Shown here piece by piece: positions 34,703-43,589 of a stretch of 64,000 nt of DNA (positions within the stretch are counted from its first letter, which is position 1; every line of letters begins with the position of its first letter). The notes below the pieces were generated by a model. It saw nothing but the letters and a program-made list of their open reading frames with translations. It did not search any database and was not told the DNA's origin. Made by a program: the position numbers and the translations under genes. The DNA comes from JBDHWG01 sp046328505. GTDB lineage: Bacteria > Chloroflexota > Anaerolineae > Epilineales > JAHCIE01. The DNA is taken from the NCBI GenBank assembly GCA_046328505.1, contig JAXLWL010000009.1, positions 62,001 through 126,000 on the forward strand, in the 5' to 3' direction.

Positions 34703-35440
34703 ATGAACCTGGACGAATACGCCCGCATGTACGTGTCCGAGGATACCCACTGGTGGTACGTGGGTATGCGCGACATCACAGCCAGCATCCTGAACGGCCA
34801 CCTCAGCGCACCACGCATCCTCGACGTCGGCTGCGGCACGGGCGGCCTGCTTACGCGGCTCCAGGAGAACGGCTGGGCGGCCGGCGTCGATCTGTCCGAC
34901 GTGGCGCTCCAGTTCGCTCAGCGGCGCGGCCTGCGCAACCTGGCCGAGTCCTCGATTGACGCGCTGCCCTTCAAAAGCGAGTGCTTCGACATGCTGACGT
35001 GCATGGATGTCCTCTATCACCTGCGGGTGCAGGAGGATGTCGCCGCCCTGCGCGAGTGCTACCGTGTCCTGCGCCCCGGCGGGTGGTTCCTCATCAAGGT
35101 CCCCGCGTTCGAGGCGCTGCGCGGCGAGCACGACCGCACCGTCCACACCCGCCACCGCTACACCGTTGACGAATTGCGCGGCAAGTGCGAGGCGGCCGGC
35201 TTCCGCGTCGAGCGCGCCACCTACGCCAACACCATCCTGCTGCCCGTCGCTGCCGCGAAGCGCATTCTAGAGCCTGTCATCCCCCTGGCCCCCACCGGCT
35301 CGTCCGACGTCGCCATGGGGCCGCCCTGGCTCAACAGCATTCTGACCCAGGTTCTCCGCACCGAAGCGCGGCTGGTCAGGCACGTGGATCTCCCCGTCGG
35401 ACTGACCGCCGTCGCCCTGGCCCAGCGCCCACCGGGGTAA
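34703..35440 (+). CDS. Class I SAM-dependent methyltransferase
   Basis: This 245-residue protein has SAM motif I (ILDVGCGTGGLLTRL, near residue 38), the acidic residue of strand 2 in GVDLSDVALQFA, and motif LTCMDVLYHL. The shape fits Methyltransf_11/23-type enzymes that act on small molecules or lipid-linked sugars. Between an epimerase and membrane glycosyltransferases it probably methylates or helps finish a sugar or polyprenyl intermediate. The next gene begins 3 bp after the stop. Confidence 0.88.
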   Translation: MNLDEYARMYVSEDTHWWYVGMRDITASILNGHLSAPRILDVGCGTGGLLTRLQENGWAAGVDLSDVALQFAQRRGLRNLAESSIDALPFKSECFDMLTCMDVLYHLRVQEDVAALRECYRVLRPGGWFLIKVPAFEALRGEHDRTVHTRHRYTVDELRGKCEAAGFRVERATYANTILLPVAAAKRILEPVIPLAPTGSSDVAMGPPWLNSILTQVLRTEARLVRHVDLPVGLTAVALAQRPPG

Positions 35441-35443
35441 GCC

Positions 35444-37573
35444 ATGGCCGACCGGCCTCTGCCAATCGCGGACACCCCCATCGCCTCAGCGGAGCCTATT
35501 GCGCCGGCCGGTGAGGGCGCGCGGCTCAAGCGCGTTAGCCTCGCCGCACTCGCCCTGCTCGCCATCCTCGCCGTCGCCGCTGCCTTTCGCCTGCCCGCCC
35601 TCGACCGCATCCCACCCGGCTTCCAGTTTGACGAAGCATACAACGCCATTGACGCCTGGCGCGTCGCCCAGGGCGCGCGCGACATCTTCTTCCCGGCCAA
35701 CGGCGGGCGCGAGCCGCTGCTGAGCTACTGGCAGGCGCTCTTCCTGGCCGTCTGGGGGCCGAACGTGGCCGCGCTGCGCCTGGCCTCGGCCGTCGTCGGG
35801 CTGCTGACCCTCGTCGTGACGTGGGCCGCGTTCACGCGCATCTTCGCCGCGCGGCGGGACGCCTTGCGCCTAGGGGTGCTGGCGGCGGGCGCGATGGCGG
35901 TGACCTACTGGGGCGTCCACTTCAGCCGCTACTCCATCCGCGCCATCCTTGTGCCGCTGGTGATGGCGCTCGTCTTCTGGCTCTATTTCGAAGGAACGGG
36001 CCAGCGCGCCCCGCGCGCGCTGCCTCTGCTCGGCGCGGGCATCGCCCTGGCAGCCAGCATCTACGCCCACCCGACGGGCCGCCTGCTCCCCTTCGCCCTG
36101 GCCGCGTATACGGTGTGGCTGATGTGGGCCGACCGGCGCCGCTGGGTCGGTTACCTGCTCAGCCTCGCCATCGTCGGCGTCGTGAGCTTTGTCCTGTTCC
36201 TTCCCCTGGGCGTGTACTTCCTGGACCACCGCTACCTGTTCTTCGGCCACCCGAGCGATGTCGCCGTCGTTGGGCAAGCCGCCGAGAGCGCTTCGTCGGG
36301 GCCGCTCGGCCAGGTGCTCGCCGTCCTGGGCATGTTCTTCATCCGCGGCGATACCTCTCAGTTCCACAACCTGCCCGGCCGCCCGGCGTTCGACCCGCTG
36401 ATGGCCGTGTTCTTCGTTCTCGGCATCGTGATGCTGATGTGGGCAGGGAGCCGCGCCCGCGGCCTGTCTCGCGGCCCCTACGTTCTCATCCTGTTGTGGG
36501 CCATCGTCGCCCTGCTCCCGACGCTTTTGAGCGACGGCGCGCCTAACTTCTCCCGCGCCATCGGCATCCTGCCGGTGCTCGGCCTCGTCGTCGCGGCCGG
36601 CCTCAGCGCGGCGATGGACTGGATACTAAGCCCTCACCCCCCAGCCCCCTCTCCCACAAGGGGAGAAAGGGGGCAAGCGGGATGGCGTCGTGTCGCCGCG
36701 TATGCGCTGCCGGTGATTGTCCTGGCGGTGTCGGCGGCGTGGACGGCGCGGGACTACTTCGTCGTCTGGGCGAGCCAGCCGGCCCTCTACTATGCCTACG
36801 ACATCGACAAAGAGGACGCGGCGCGGCAGGTCATTTCCTGGCAGCAGGAGACGAATCACGTCTACCTCGCGCCGTTGTGGGCGGGTCAGTCCACCATCGC
36901 GTTCCTAACGCGGGACAACCCGCCAACGGGCATCGAGTTCGAGCGCGGCGCGGTCGTGCCCGCCGCCGACGGCAAGGACGCCGTCTACGCCTACACACCG
37001 GACCAGGAGCGCCGCTACCGACGCCTCACCACGTGGCTCAACGACGCCGCCGCCAAGTCCACCGTGAATGGGCAGCAAGATCAGCCGCTGCTGACCGTCG
37101 TGCGCCTGCCGAGCGCAGCCCGACCGACCATTGGAGCGAACGGCATCACGTGGGCCGCGGTCCGGCCGACGACGCCGCTGAATGCCACGTGGACCAACGG
37201 CCCGCAGCTCCTTGGCTACTCCTACGACACGACGACCCACCCCGGCGACACGATCCGCATGCCGCTCTTCTGGCGCGCGCCCGCGCCGTTGGATACTGAT
37301 CTCACGCTGTTCGCCCACCTTGTCGACGCGAACGGCAAGACGGTGTTGCAAGACGACCACACGCCCCTGAACACATCGTATCCGACGTCGCGCTGGGCGC
37401 CGGACGAGGTCATCATTGACCTGGCGCTGTTCTCCCTGCCGGACAGCCTGCCCCTGGGCGACTACAAGCTCCAGGTGGGCTGGTACGACTTGGCGACGGG
37501 CGAGCGGCGCATGCTGGCCGACGGCAGCGGCAACGAGTTCACCGCCGCGACCTTCAAAGTAGGGGCGAAGTAG
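35444..37573 (+). CDS. Glycosyltransferase family 39 with C-terminal extracytoplasmic domain
   Basis: This 709-residue relative of the protein at 29798 has Asp63-Glu64 (FQFDEAYN), the motif FSRYSIRAILVPL after several helices, and DGAPNFSRAIGILPVLGL before the last helices. Residues 396-410 (PHPPAPSPTRGERG) come from a short family B repeat copy. The C-terminal domain has LFWRAPAPLDTDLTLFAHLV, YPTSRWAPDE and LGDYKLQVGWYDLATGER. It probably transfers a lipid-linked sugar outside the membrane. Confidence 0.88.
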   Translation: MADRPLPIADTPIASAEPIAPAGEGARLKRVSLAALALLAILAVAAAFRLPALDRIPPGFQFDEAYNAIDAWRVAQGARDIFFPANGGREPLLSYWQALFLAVWGPNVAALRLASAVVGLLTLVVTWAAFTRIFAARRDALRLGVLAAGAMAVTYWGVHFSRYSIRAILVPLVMALVFWLYFEGTGQRAPRALPLLGAGIALAASIYAHPTGRLLPFALAAYTVWLMWADRRRWVGYLLSLAIVGVVSFVLFLPLGVYFLDHRYLFFGHPSDVAVVGQAAESASSGPLGQVLAVLGMFFIRGDTSQFHNLPGRPAFDPLMAVFFVLGIVMLMWAGSRARGLSRGPYVLILLWAIVALLPTLLSDGAPNFSRAIGILPVLGLVVAAGLSAAMDWILSPHPPAPSPTRGERGQAGWRRVAAYALPVIVLAVSAAWTARDYFVVWASQPALYYAYDIDKEDAARQVISWQQETNHVYLAPLWAGQSTIAFLTRDNPPTGIEFERGAVVPAADGKDAVYAYTPDQERRYRRLTTWLNDAAAKSTVNGQQDQPLLTVVRLPSAARPTIGANGITWAAVRPTTPLNATWTNGPQLLGYSYDTTTHPGDTIRMPLFWRAPAPLDTDLTLFAHLVDANGKTVLQDDHTPLNTSYPTSRWAPDEVIIDLALFSLPDSLPLGDYKLQVGWYDLATGERRMLADGSGNEFTAATFKVGAK
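36630..36675. repeat. Short interspersed repeat, family B, inside a glycosyltransferase gene
   Basis: CCCTCACCCCCCAGCCCCCT then CTCCCACAAGGGGAGAAAGG, read in frame. Confidence 0.78.
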
Positions 37574-37575
37574 CA

Positions 37576-39498
37576 ATGACGGCCCAGCCCACGGGCGCCC
37601 GCGTCTCCCGCGCCGACGGTCTCGCCCGCCCGGCCGACCGCGCCGGCCTGCTGGCACTGGCGTGGTGGGCCGCCCCCTACGCCGCCCTTCTGGTCGCGTT
37701 CGCCACCCGGGTCGCGTGGCTCGGGCAGCAGAGCCTCTGGAGCGACGAGTACATTACCCTGGTGCGCGCCGGCGCGCCGTTCGGGCAGATTCTGGCCGAC
37801 CTACCGGTGGAGCACATGCCGCTGTACTTCCTCCTGCTCCACGCCTGGTTCGCTGTCGCCGGGAGCGTGGACACAGCGCTGCGCTTCCCCTCCGTCATCT
37901 GGGGCGTGCTCGCCGTGCCGTTCGTGTACCTGCTCGGCAAGCGCGTGTTTGGCCGTGGCGTCGGGCTACTCGGCGCGCTCTTTTTCGCGCTGAACCCGTT
38001 CCAGGTCTGGTACAGCCAGGACGCCCGGATGTATAGCCAGCTCGCCGCGCTGAGCATCGCCGCGCTGTGGGCGCTCGACGTCGGGCTGCGCGATAGCGGC
38101 CGCCGCGCGGTGTGGGGCTGGATCGCCTACGTCGTCTTCGCCACCCTTGCCGTCTACACCCACTACTACGCCTTCCTCGCCCTCGCCGTCGCCGGGGTGT
38201 ACGCCCTCGGCGTGCTGTGGCTGATGTGGCGGCCCGCCCCCGACGAGAAGCGCGCGCCCTGGCGGGCCTTTCTCCTGGCCGAGGTTGCGATTGGTCTGCT
38301 GTTCCTGCCCTGGCTGCCCCGCGCCCTCGGCATCCTCAGCTTCCCCGGCTGGCGTGAGCCGGTGACGGCGACCGTGTCCCAGTTCGTCGGCCTGTACACC
38401 TTCGGCGAAAGTGTCCCCGCGGCGGCCGCGCCGTGGCTCAACCTCGGCGCGCTGGCAATCTACGTCGTCGGCCTGGTGTCGCTTCTGCCCCGGCGCGGCG
38501 CGCCCGTCAAGCGCGGGCTGCTCCTGGCGCTCGCCGCCATCGCCGTGCCGGCCCTGGCCATCATCGTCCTCTTGCTCAAGAAGCCCGACTTCCACCCGCG
38601 CTACTTCATCGCCGCGACGCCGGTCTACAGCCTCATCCTGGCCCAGGGGGTCGTCGCGGTTGGGCGGCGAATGCGCGTCGCCGGCGTTGTCCTGGCGGCG
38701 TTCGTCATCGCCGCGTGCCTGGTTAGCCTGAGCCTGTGGTACACCGACCCGGCCTACGCCAAGGCGTACTACAAGAACTACCTGCACCACATCCTGGAAC
38801 AAGCCGGGCCGAGCGATGCCCTGCTGCTCCAGGGGCCAAGCCAGTTCCTCGCCCGGCGCTACGGCAGCGACAGCCTCAACCGCACCGTCAATCTCCAAAG
38901 CAGCCGCCTCAAGGATCAGCCGCCATCGGAGATCGAGAAGACGGTCGCCGAGGTTGCCGCGCAGAACTCCATCGTGTGGCTCTCCGTCGAGCAGCCGCTC
39001 ACGCCGGGCCTGCCGAAGGCGTGGCTCGACGCCCACGGCTACCAATTCGAGTCGGGCCTGGTCGGGGACATCGGCGTGTTCGGCTACGCCATGCGCGACA
39101 ACCTGTCGGCGCCCGCCGCGCCACAATCCATCGAGGGCGTCGCGCCGCTAGACCTGGCGTGGTCCGCCGCGCCGACGCCGGCCCATCCCGGGGAGATCGC
39201 CGCCCTGCTCCTGCACTGGACGCCAACCGGCCCGGTCGCCCCCGACCTCAAGGTCTCGACACGGCTCGTCGCGCCAGATGGGCGCACCGTCTGGCAGCGG
39301 GATCGCACGCCCGGCGACGGGTCATTCCCCAGCAGTGATTGGAAGACCGGCACGCCCGTGGACGACCGCATCGCGGTCCGCCTGCCCGCCGATCTCCTGC
39401 CCGGCGACTACACCTGGCGCGTTGTCGTGTACGACGCGGACACGGTCTCCGAACAGAAGTCGGCCACCCTCGGCCCGCTCACCGTCGCCAAGCCATGA
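37576..39498 (+). CDS. Glycosyltransferase family 39
   Basis: This 640-residue protein has Asp57-Glu58 in LWSDEYITLVRAG, then EHMPLYFLLLHAW and NPFQVWYSQDARMYS, which are classic GT39 loop motifs. About ten helices end near residue 400. The C-terminal 230 residues are extracytoplasmic and include a beta domain with ALLLHWTPTGPVAPDLKVST, like a more distant form of the domain in its neighbours. The stop overlaps the next start (ATGA). No repeat interrupts this gene. Confidence 0.87.
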   Translation: MTAQPTGARVSRADGLARPADRAGLLALAWWAAPYAALLVAFATRVAWLGQQSLWSDEYITLVRAGAPFGQILADLPVEHMPLYFLLLHAWFAVAGSVDTALRFPSVIWGVLAVPFVYLLGKRVFGRGVGLLGALFFALNPFQVWYSQDARMYSQLAALSIAALWALDVGLRDSGRRAVWGWIAYVVFATLAVYTHYYAFLALAVAGVYALGVLWLMWRPAPDEKRAPWRAFLLAEVAIGLLFLPWLPRALGILSFPGWREPVTATVSQFVGLYTFGESVPAAAAPWLNLGALAIYVVGLVSLLPRRGAPVKRGLLLALAAIAVPALAIIVLLLKKPDFHPRYFIAATPVYSLILAQGVVAVGRRMRVAGVVLAAFVIAACLVSLSLWYTDPAYAKAYYKNYLHHILEQAGPSDALLLQGPSQFLARRYGSDSLNRTVNLQSSRLKDQPPSEIEKTVAEVAAQNSIVWLSVEQPLTPGLPKAWLDAHGYQFESGLVGDIGVFGYAMRDNLSAPAAPQSIEGVAPLDLAWSAAPTPAHPGEIAALLLHWTPTGPVAPDLKVSTRLVAPDGRTVWQRDRTPGDGSFPSSDWKTGTPVDDRIAVRLPADLLPGDYTWRVVVYDADTVSEQKSATLGPLTVAKP

Positions 39499-41948
39499 AC
39501 GCGCCCTCGCTGTCGTCTGCAACACCAACGCTCGCGGGCCGCGGCCAGGTGTCAAGCCCGCGGGGCCACGCCGGCGCGGCGGATGTCGCGCCCCCTCGCT
39601 GGAATCGCTACGACGCCCTGGCGCTGCTCGTTCTCGCCGCGCTCGTCGCGCTGCTGATGGGGCCGGCGCTGCTCGGCCGGGCGGGCTTCCCACTGGGCGA
39701 CTTCTTCGACCAGTTCTACGCCTTCGACCGCTTCGCCGCGAGCGAGCTAGCCGCCGGGCGGCTGCCGCTGTGGAACCCATACACCTTCAGCGGCCATCCT
39801 TTCCTCGCCGACATCCAATCCGGCGTGTTCTACCCGCCGAACCTGGTCATGCTCCTGGCATCGGCCGTCACCGGTGGCGCCCTGCCGGTGCGCGCCCTGT
39901 ACCTTCAGGTCGCGCTACACCTGTTCCTGGCGGGCGCGTTCACGTACGCCTTCGCGCGCCGCCGTCTCGGCGACCGCTGGGCGGCGCTGCTGGCGGCGGT
40001 TGTGTTCGCGTGCGGCGGCTACCTGACGAGCTACCCTCCGCTTCAGCTCGCCGTCCTCCAGACTGACGTCTGGCTGCCTCTGCTACTGCTGCTGATAGAT
40101 AGGAGCCTTCAAGCGGTAGAGACGCGCCGTGGCGCGTCTCTACGTGGCGCGTCTGTGCTACCGAACGTACTTGTGATGGCGCTGGTGTGGGCGATGGTGC
40201 TCCTGGCCGGGCATCCGCAGTCGGCGATGTACGTCGGCTATACGGCGCTCGCGTGGGGCATCTATCGCGCCTGGCGCGTGGGACTCGGCTGGTGGCGCGG
40301 CGCCGCCATTGTCGCGGTGTCAGCCCTGATTGGGCTGCTGCTGGCGTCGGCGCAGTGGCTGCCGGGTATCGAGTATGCCCGGCTATCGGTGCGCGCCGCG
40401 GCGAGCTACGATAAGCTCGCCCACGGCTTCCCCTTCCGCGACCTCATCGGCGTCATTCTGCCTGGCGCCGTGAGCCTGTGGTCGCCACTCTACGTCGGTA
40501 TCCTGCCACTGATCCTGGCCGTCTACGCCCTCCTGCGCTCGTGGCGCTTCTATGACACGCCATTCTGGGCCGGGCTGGGCGGCGTCGCGCTGCTGCTGTC
40601 GTTCGGCGGCGGGCTGTTCGTCTACCCTGTGTTCTACTGGCTCGCGCCGGGCTTCAACATCTTCCAGGGGCAGGAGCGTTCGGCGTTCCTGGTGGCCTTT
40701 GCCCTGGCGATGCTGGCCGGCGCGGGCCTGGCCCAACTTCTCGCCTTCCAAAACGAGGTTGAAACGCAGAGACGCAGAGACGCAAAGGAAGAAGGATCAG
40801 GATTCTCCCTTTCTGGGTCTTGGCGTCTTTGCGTTGCCCTTTTCCTGACCGGGGCCGGAATCGCGCTTGCCGCTGGCTTGTGGGCAGCGCGCGGGCCGGT
40901 GGCGGGCGATGGCCGCGCCGAGCTATGGTCACTGGCGGGGGTGGGCGCGTGGCTCGCCGCGTTTGCTCTGCTCGCGCTCGCCTGGCTGCGCTGGCCGCGC
41001 CAAAGGGCGTGGTGGATAGGGCTGGCGATCGCGCTGGCCGCGGCAGACCTGGTGCGCGTGGCGGCGCCGCTGCTGGCGGGGCCGGTCCCGCCAGCCGACC
41101 TGGGCTACCCAACGACGCTGGTCGGACCGCTACAGGCTGCGGGGACGACGCGCGTTGAGAACGAGTACCGCCTGCCCGCCAACTACGGCGTCCTCAAGGG
41201 CGTCGAGGACACGTGGGGCGCCAGCCCGTTGCGCACGCAGCGCTACGCCGACTTCTACGCCGCCGTGCCGCCCGAGCGCCGGCGCCGCCTGCTCAACGTG
41301 GGCTACTTCCTGACGTGGCACAACGACGTGCCGGGCATGACGGAGCTTGCGAAGCTGCCTGTGGTGAACCCGGCCAACGGCGCGAAAGAGACGAGCTTCC
41401 TGCTCCAGACCGATCCCGGACCGCGAGCGTGGCTGGTGAACGATGTTCAGGTGGTGGACGACGCGGAGGCGCTGGCGCGGCTGGCCGACCCCACTTTCGA
41501 CCCGTGGCAGACGGCGCTTGTCGCGCCGGAAAGCGCGGCCCTGCTCGCAACGGATGGAGAACGGATTAACGGATGGTCACAGATAGCAGACGTGCTTGCG
41601 CGAGGTGAGCCTATCCGTTTATCCGTTACCCCATCCGTTGCCAGAACGCACCCGACGTACCGCAAGGCGGCCCCCGGACACGTGGTTGTGGACGTGACGG
41701 CAGACGCGCCGGCCTTGCTGGCGCTGTCGGAGGTGTGGTACCCCGGCTGGCAGGCGACCGTGGACGGCGCGCCCGCCCCACTCTTGCGCGCCTATGACAC
41801 CCTCATGGCCGTCCCCGTCCCGGCCGGCGCGCACGCCGTCGAGCTACGGTTCGACCCGCCGATGGTCAAAGCGGGATTGGCGATTTCCGGCCTTGCCCTC
41901 GCGCTGGTCGTTCTGGCACTGGCCTGGGCATTGTGGAGGCGCGCGTGA
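39495..41948 (+). CDS. YfhO family membrane protein carrying three repeat insertions
   Basis: The ATG at 39495 overlaps the previous stop. The 817 residues have about 14 helices and the YfhO hallmarks RLPLWNPYTFSGHPFLADIQ near the start and SEVWYPGWQATVDGAPAPLL near the end. YfhO proteins are GT-C-type enzymes implicated in glycosylating wall polymers. Three different palindromic repeats lie in frame: family A near residue 208, family C near 423-448, and family D (AACGGATT type) near 685-715. They encode low-complexity peptides such as VETRRGASLRG and ETQRRRDAKEE. Confidence 0.88.
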   Translation: MNAPSLSSATPTLAGRGQVSSPRGHAGAADVAPPRWNRYDALALLVLAALVALLMGPALLGRAGFPLGDFFDQFYAFDRFAASELAAGRLPLWNPYTFSGHPFLADIQSGVFYPPNLVMLLASAVTGGALPVRALYLQVALHLFLAGAFTYAFARRRLGDRWAALLAAVVFACGGYLTSYPPLQLAVLQTDVWLPLLLLLIDRSLQAVETRRGASLRGASVLPNVLVMALVWAMVLLAGHPQSAMYVGYTALAWGIYRAWRVGLGWWRGAAIVAVSALIGLLLASAQWLPGIEYARLSVRAAASYDKLAHGFPFRDLIGVILPGAVSLWSPLYVGILPLILAVYALLRSWRFYDTPFWAGLGGVALLLSFGGGLFVYPVFYWLAPGFNIFQGQERSAFLVAFALAMLAGAGLAQLLAFQNEVETQRRRDAKEEGSGFSLSGSWRLCVALFLTGAGIALAAGLWAARGPVAGDGRAELWSLAGVGAWLAAFALLALAWLRWPRQRAWWIGLAIALAAADLVRVAAPLLAGPVPPADLGYPTTLVGPLQAAGTTRVENEYRLPANYGVLKGVEDTWGASPLRTQRYADFYAAVPPERRRRLLNVGYFLTWHNDVPGMTELAKLPVVNPANGAKETSFLLQTDPGPRAWLVNDVQVVDDAEALARLADPTFDPWQTALVAPESAALLATDGERINGWSQIADVLARGEPIRLSVTPSVARTHPTYRKAAPGHVVVDVTADAPALLALSEVWYPGWQATVDGAPAPLLRAYDTLMAVPVPAGAHAVELRFDPPMVKAGLAISGLALALVVLALAWALWRRA
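40116..40160. repeat. Palindromic repeat, family A, inside the YfhO gene
   Basis: The 28-bp palindrome GTAGAGACGCGCC / GGCGCGTCTCTAC (40116-40143) is followed by a half copy, GTGGCGCGTCTGTGCTAC. It is in the same reading frame as the copy in the toroid gene. Confidence 0.85.
40762..40838. repeat. Palindromic repeat, family C, inside the YfhO gene
   Basis: The left arm AAACGCAGAGACGCAGAG and the right arm TTGGCGTCTTTGCGTT form an inverted repeat. The reading frame is kept. Confidence 0.8.
41549..41640. repeat. Palindromic repeat, family D, inside the YfhO gene
   Basis: The left arm has AACGGATTAACGGATGG, the right arm CTATCCGTTTATCCGTTA followed by CCATCCGTT. The reading frame is kept. Confidence 0.8.
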
Positions 41949-43579
41949 GGGCCTGGGTCGTCGCGCTGCTCCTCGTCGTCGTCGCGTTCCTGCCACGCGC
42001 GATCGGCCTGGCACAGTTCGCGACATGGGACGAGCTCCAGTGGACGCATGCGACGCTGCGCTTCTGGCGCGCAGTCGATACCGAGCGCTGGCCACGCACC
42101 TACATCATCGGCCAGCCGGCCATCGTTTCGATGTGGCTCGGAAGCGCGCCGCTCACGTGGCGGGGGTTCACCGGCGGACCAGATGAGTGGGAGACCATCG
42201 GACAGGCGAGCCGGCCGAGCTACTCGATGGACGATATGGCGGCGTTGGGCGACCTTGCCGACTACTGGCGCGACCTGCCCATCGCCACCGCCGTCGCCGC
42301 ATCCCTCGCCGTCGGGGCCATCTATCTCCTGGCGCGGCGGCTATTCGGGGCGAGGGCCGCGCTCGTCGCCGGCATCCTCGTCGCCTTCGACCCGTTGTAC
42401 CTCGCCCACTCGCGGCTGGTGACCCTCGACGCCGTCATGGCGTCGCTGATGCTCCTCAGTGTGTTGACACTCCTGATATATGTCACGCACGGGCGGCGGT
42501 GGCCGTGGCTGGTCGCGTCTGGCGTGCTCGGCGGGCTGGCGGCGCTTCAGAAGACGCCGGGCACGTTCCTGCTGGGGTTCGTCGCGCTCGTGTGCCTCCT
42601 CGTCGCGGGCACTGCCGGGGTCAGAGAGTTCGTAAAGCAGTTGCCCCGCGTCATTCTGACCGTCCTCGGCTGGGCGGCGGCCGCGGTCGTGACGTATGTC
42701 GCCGCGTGGCCCGCGATGTGGACCACGCCGGTGGAGACGCTCACAGCCGTCTTCAGAACGCTGCGCGCCTACGGGCCTGCGGCCTTCAACCCGACCTTCT
42801 TTCTGGGCGAACCGACCACAGCGCCGGGCGTCCTGTTCTATCCGCTCGTCTTCCTCTTCAAGACGACACCGCTTACCCTTCTCGGCCTGGCGCTCCTGGG
42901 ATGGCTGGCATTGAGCATGGCCCGAGCCAACTGGTGCATGGCGGACGGCGGGAAAGCGATGATGGCGGCGGGCTTGCTGGTGCTGTACGCCGTGCTGTAT
43001 GGCGTCTTTCTGTCTATAGCAGCGGGGAAGTTCGACCGCTACCTGTTGCCGGCGCTGCTGCCGCTCAACGTGGCGGCGGGCGTCGGGCTGGCCTGGAGTG
43101 TATCGCTGCTGGCCCCATTGCAGCGCTATCTCGGCCGAACGAAGGTACACCTCGGATCAGCGCTGCTCGGCGTGGCGCTGCTGATCCAGTCGGTGCATGT
43201 CCTGGCTGCCTATCCCTACTTCCTGGCTTGGTACAATCCGATAGTTGGCGGCCAGCAGGCAGCCGTGGGCGTGCTCCCGCTTGGCATGGGCGAGGGTGTC
43301 GAGCAGGCGGCGCACTACCTGGCGGCGTTGCCGAACGCCAACAAACTCAAGGTTGCGACATGGAGCGCGGTCGGGCTCGCGCCGTGGTTCCAGGGCGAGG
43401 TGATTATGCCGGACGCGAAGCACCCGTGGCAGTCTGCCGACTACGCGGTGGTGTACATCACCGACGTGCAGCGCGGCGAGGAGATCGCGCGGCAGATGGA
43501 AGGGCGCGAGCCGGTGTTTGTCGGGCATGTCGGGAGCATGGACTACGTGTGGGTGTATCAGTTGCGGGGATCACAGTGA
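41945..43579 (+). CDS. Glycosyltransferase family 39
   Basis: A GTG at 41945 overlaps the previous stop (GTGA) with GGAGG upstream; a GTG at 41933 is also possible. The 544-residue protein has Asp29-Glu30 in ATWDELQWTHATLRF, then NP-free loops and VAFDPLYLAHSRLVTLDAVM, a motif of GT39 enzymes. About eleven helices reach residue 430. The short C-terminal part lacks the large beta domain. It is 10 bp from the last gene of the operon. Confidence 0.86.
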   Translation: MRAWVVALLLVVVAFLPRAIGLAQFATWDELQWTHATLRFWRAVDTERWPRTYIIGQPAIVSMWLGSAPLTWRGFTGGPDEWETIGQASRPSYSMDDMAALGDLADYWRDLPIATAVAASLAVGAIYLLARRLFGARAALVAGILVAFDPLYLAHSRLVTLDAVMASLMLLSVLTLLIYVTHGRRWPWLVASGVLGGLAALQKTPGTFLLGFVALVCLLVAGTAGVREFVKQLPRVILTVLGWAAAAVVTYVAAWPAMWTTPVETLTAVFRTLRAYGPAAFNPTFFLGEPTTAPGVLFYPLVFLFKTTPLTLLGLALLGWLALSMARANWCMADGGKAMMAAGLLVLYAVLYGVFLSIAAGKFDRYLLPALLPLNVAAGVGLAWSVSLLAPLQRYLGRTKVHLGSALLGVALLIQSVHVLAAYPYFLAWYNPIVGGQQAAVGVLPLGMGEGVEQAAHYLAALPNANKLKVATWSAVGLAPWFQGEVIMPDAKHPWQSADYAVVYITDVQRGEEIARQMEGREPVFVGHVGSMDYVWVYQLRGSQ

Positions 43580-43589
43580 CGACTGAGAA

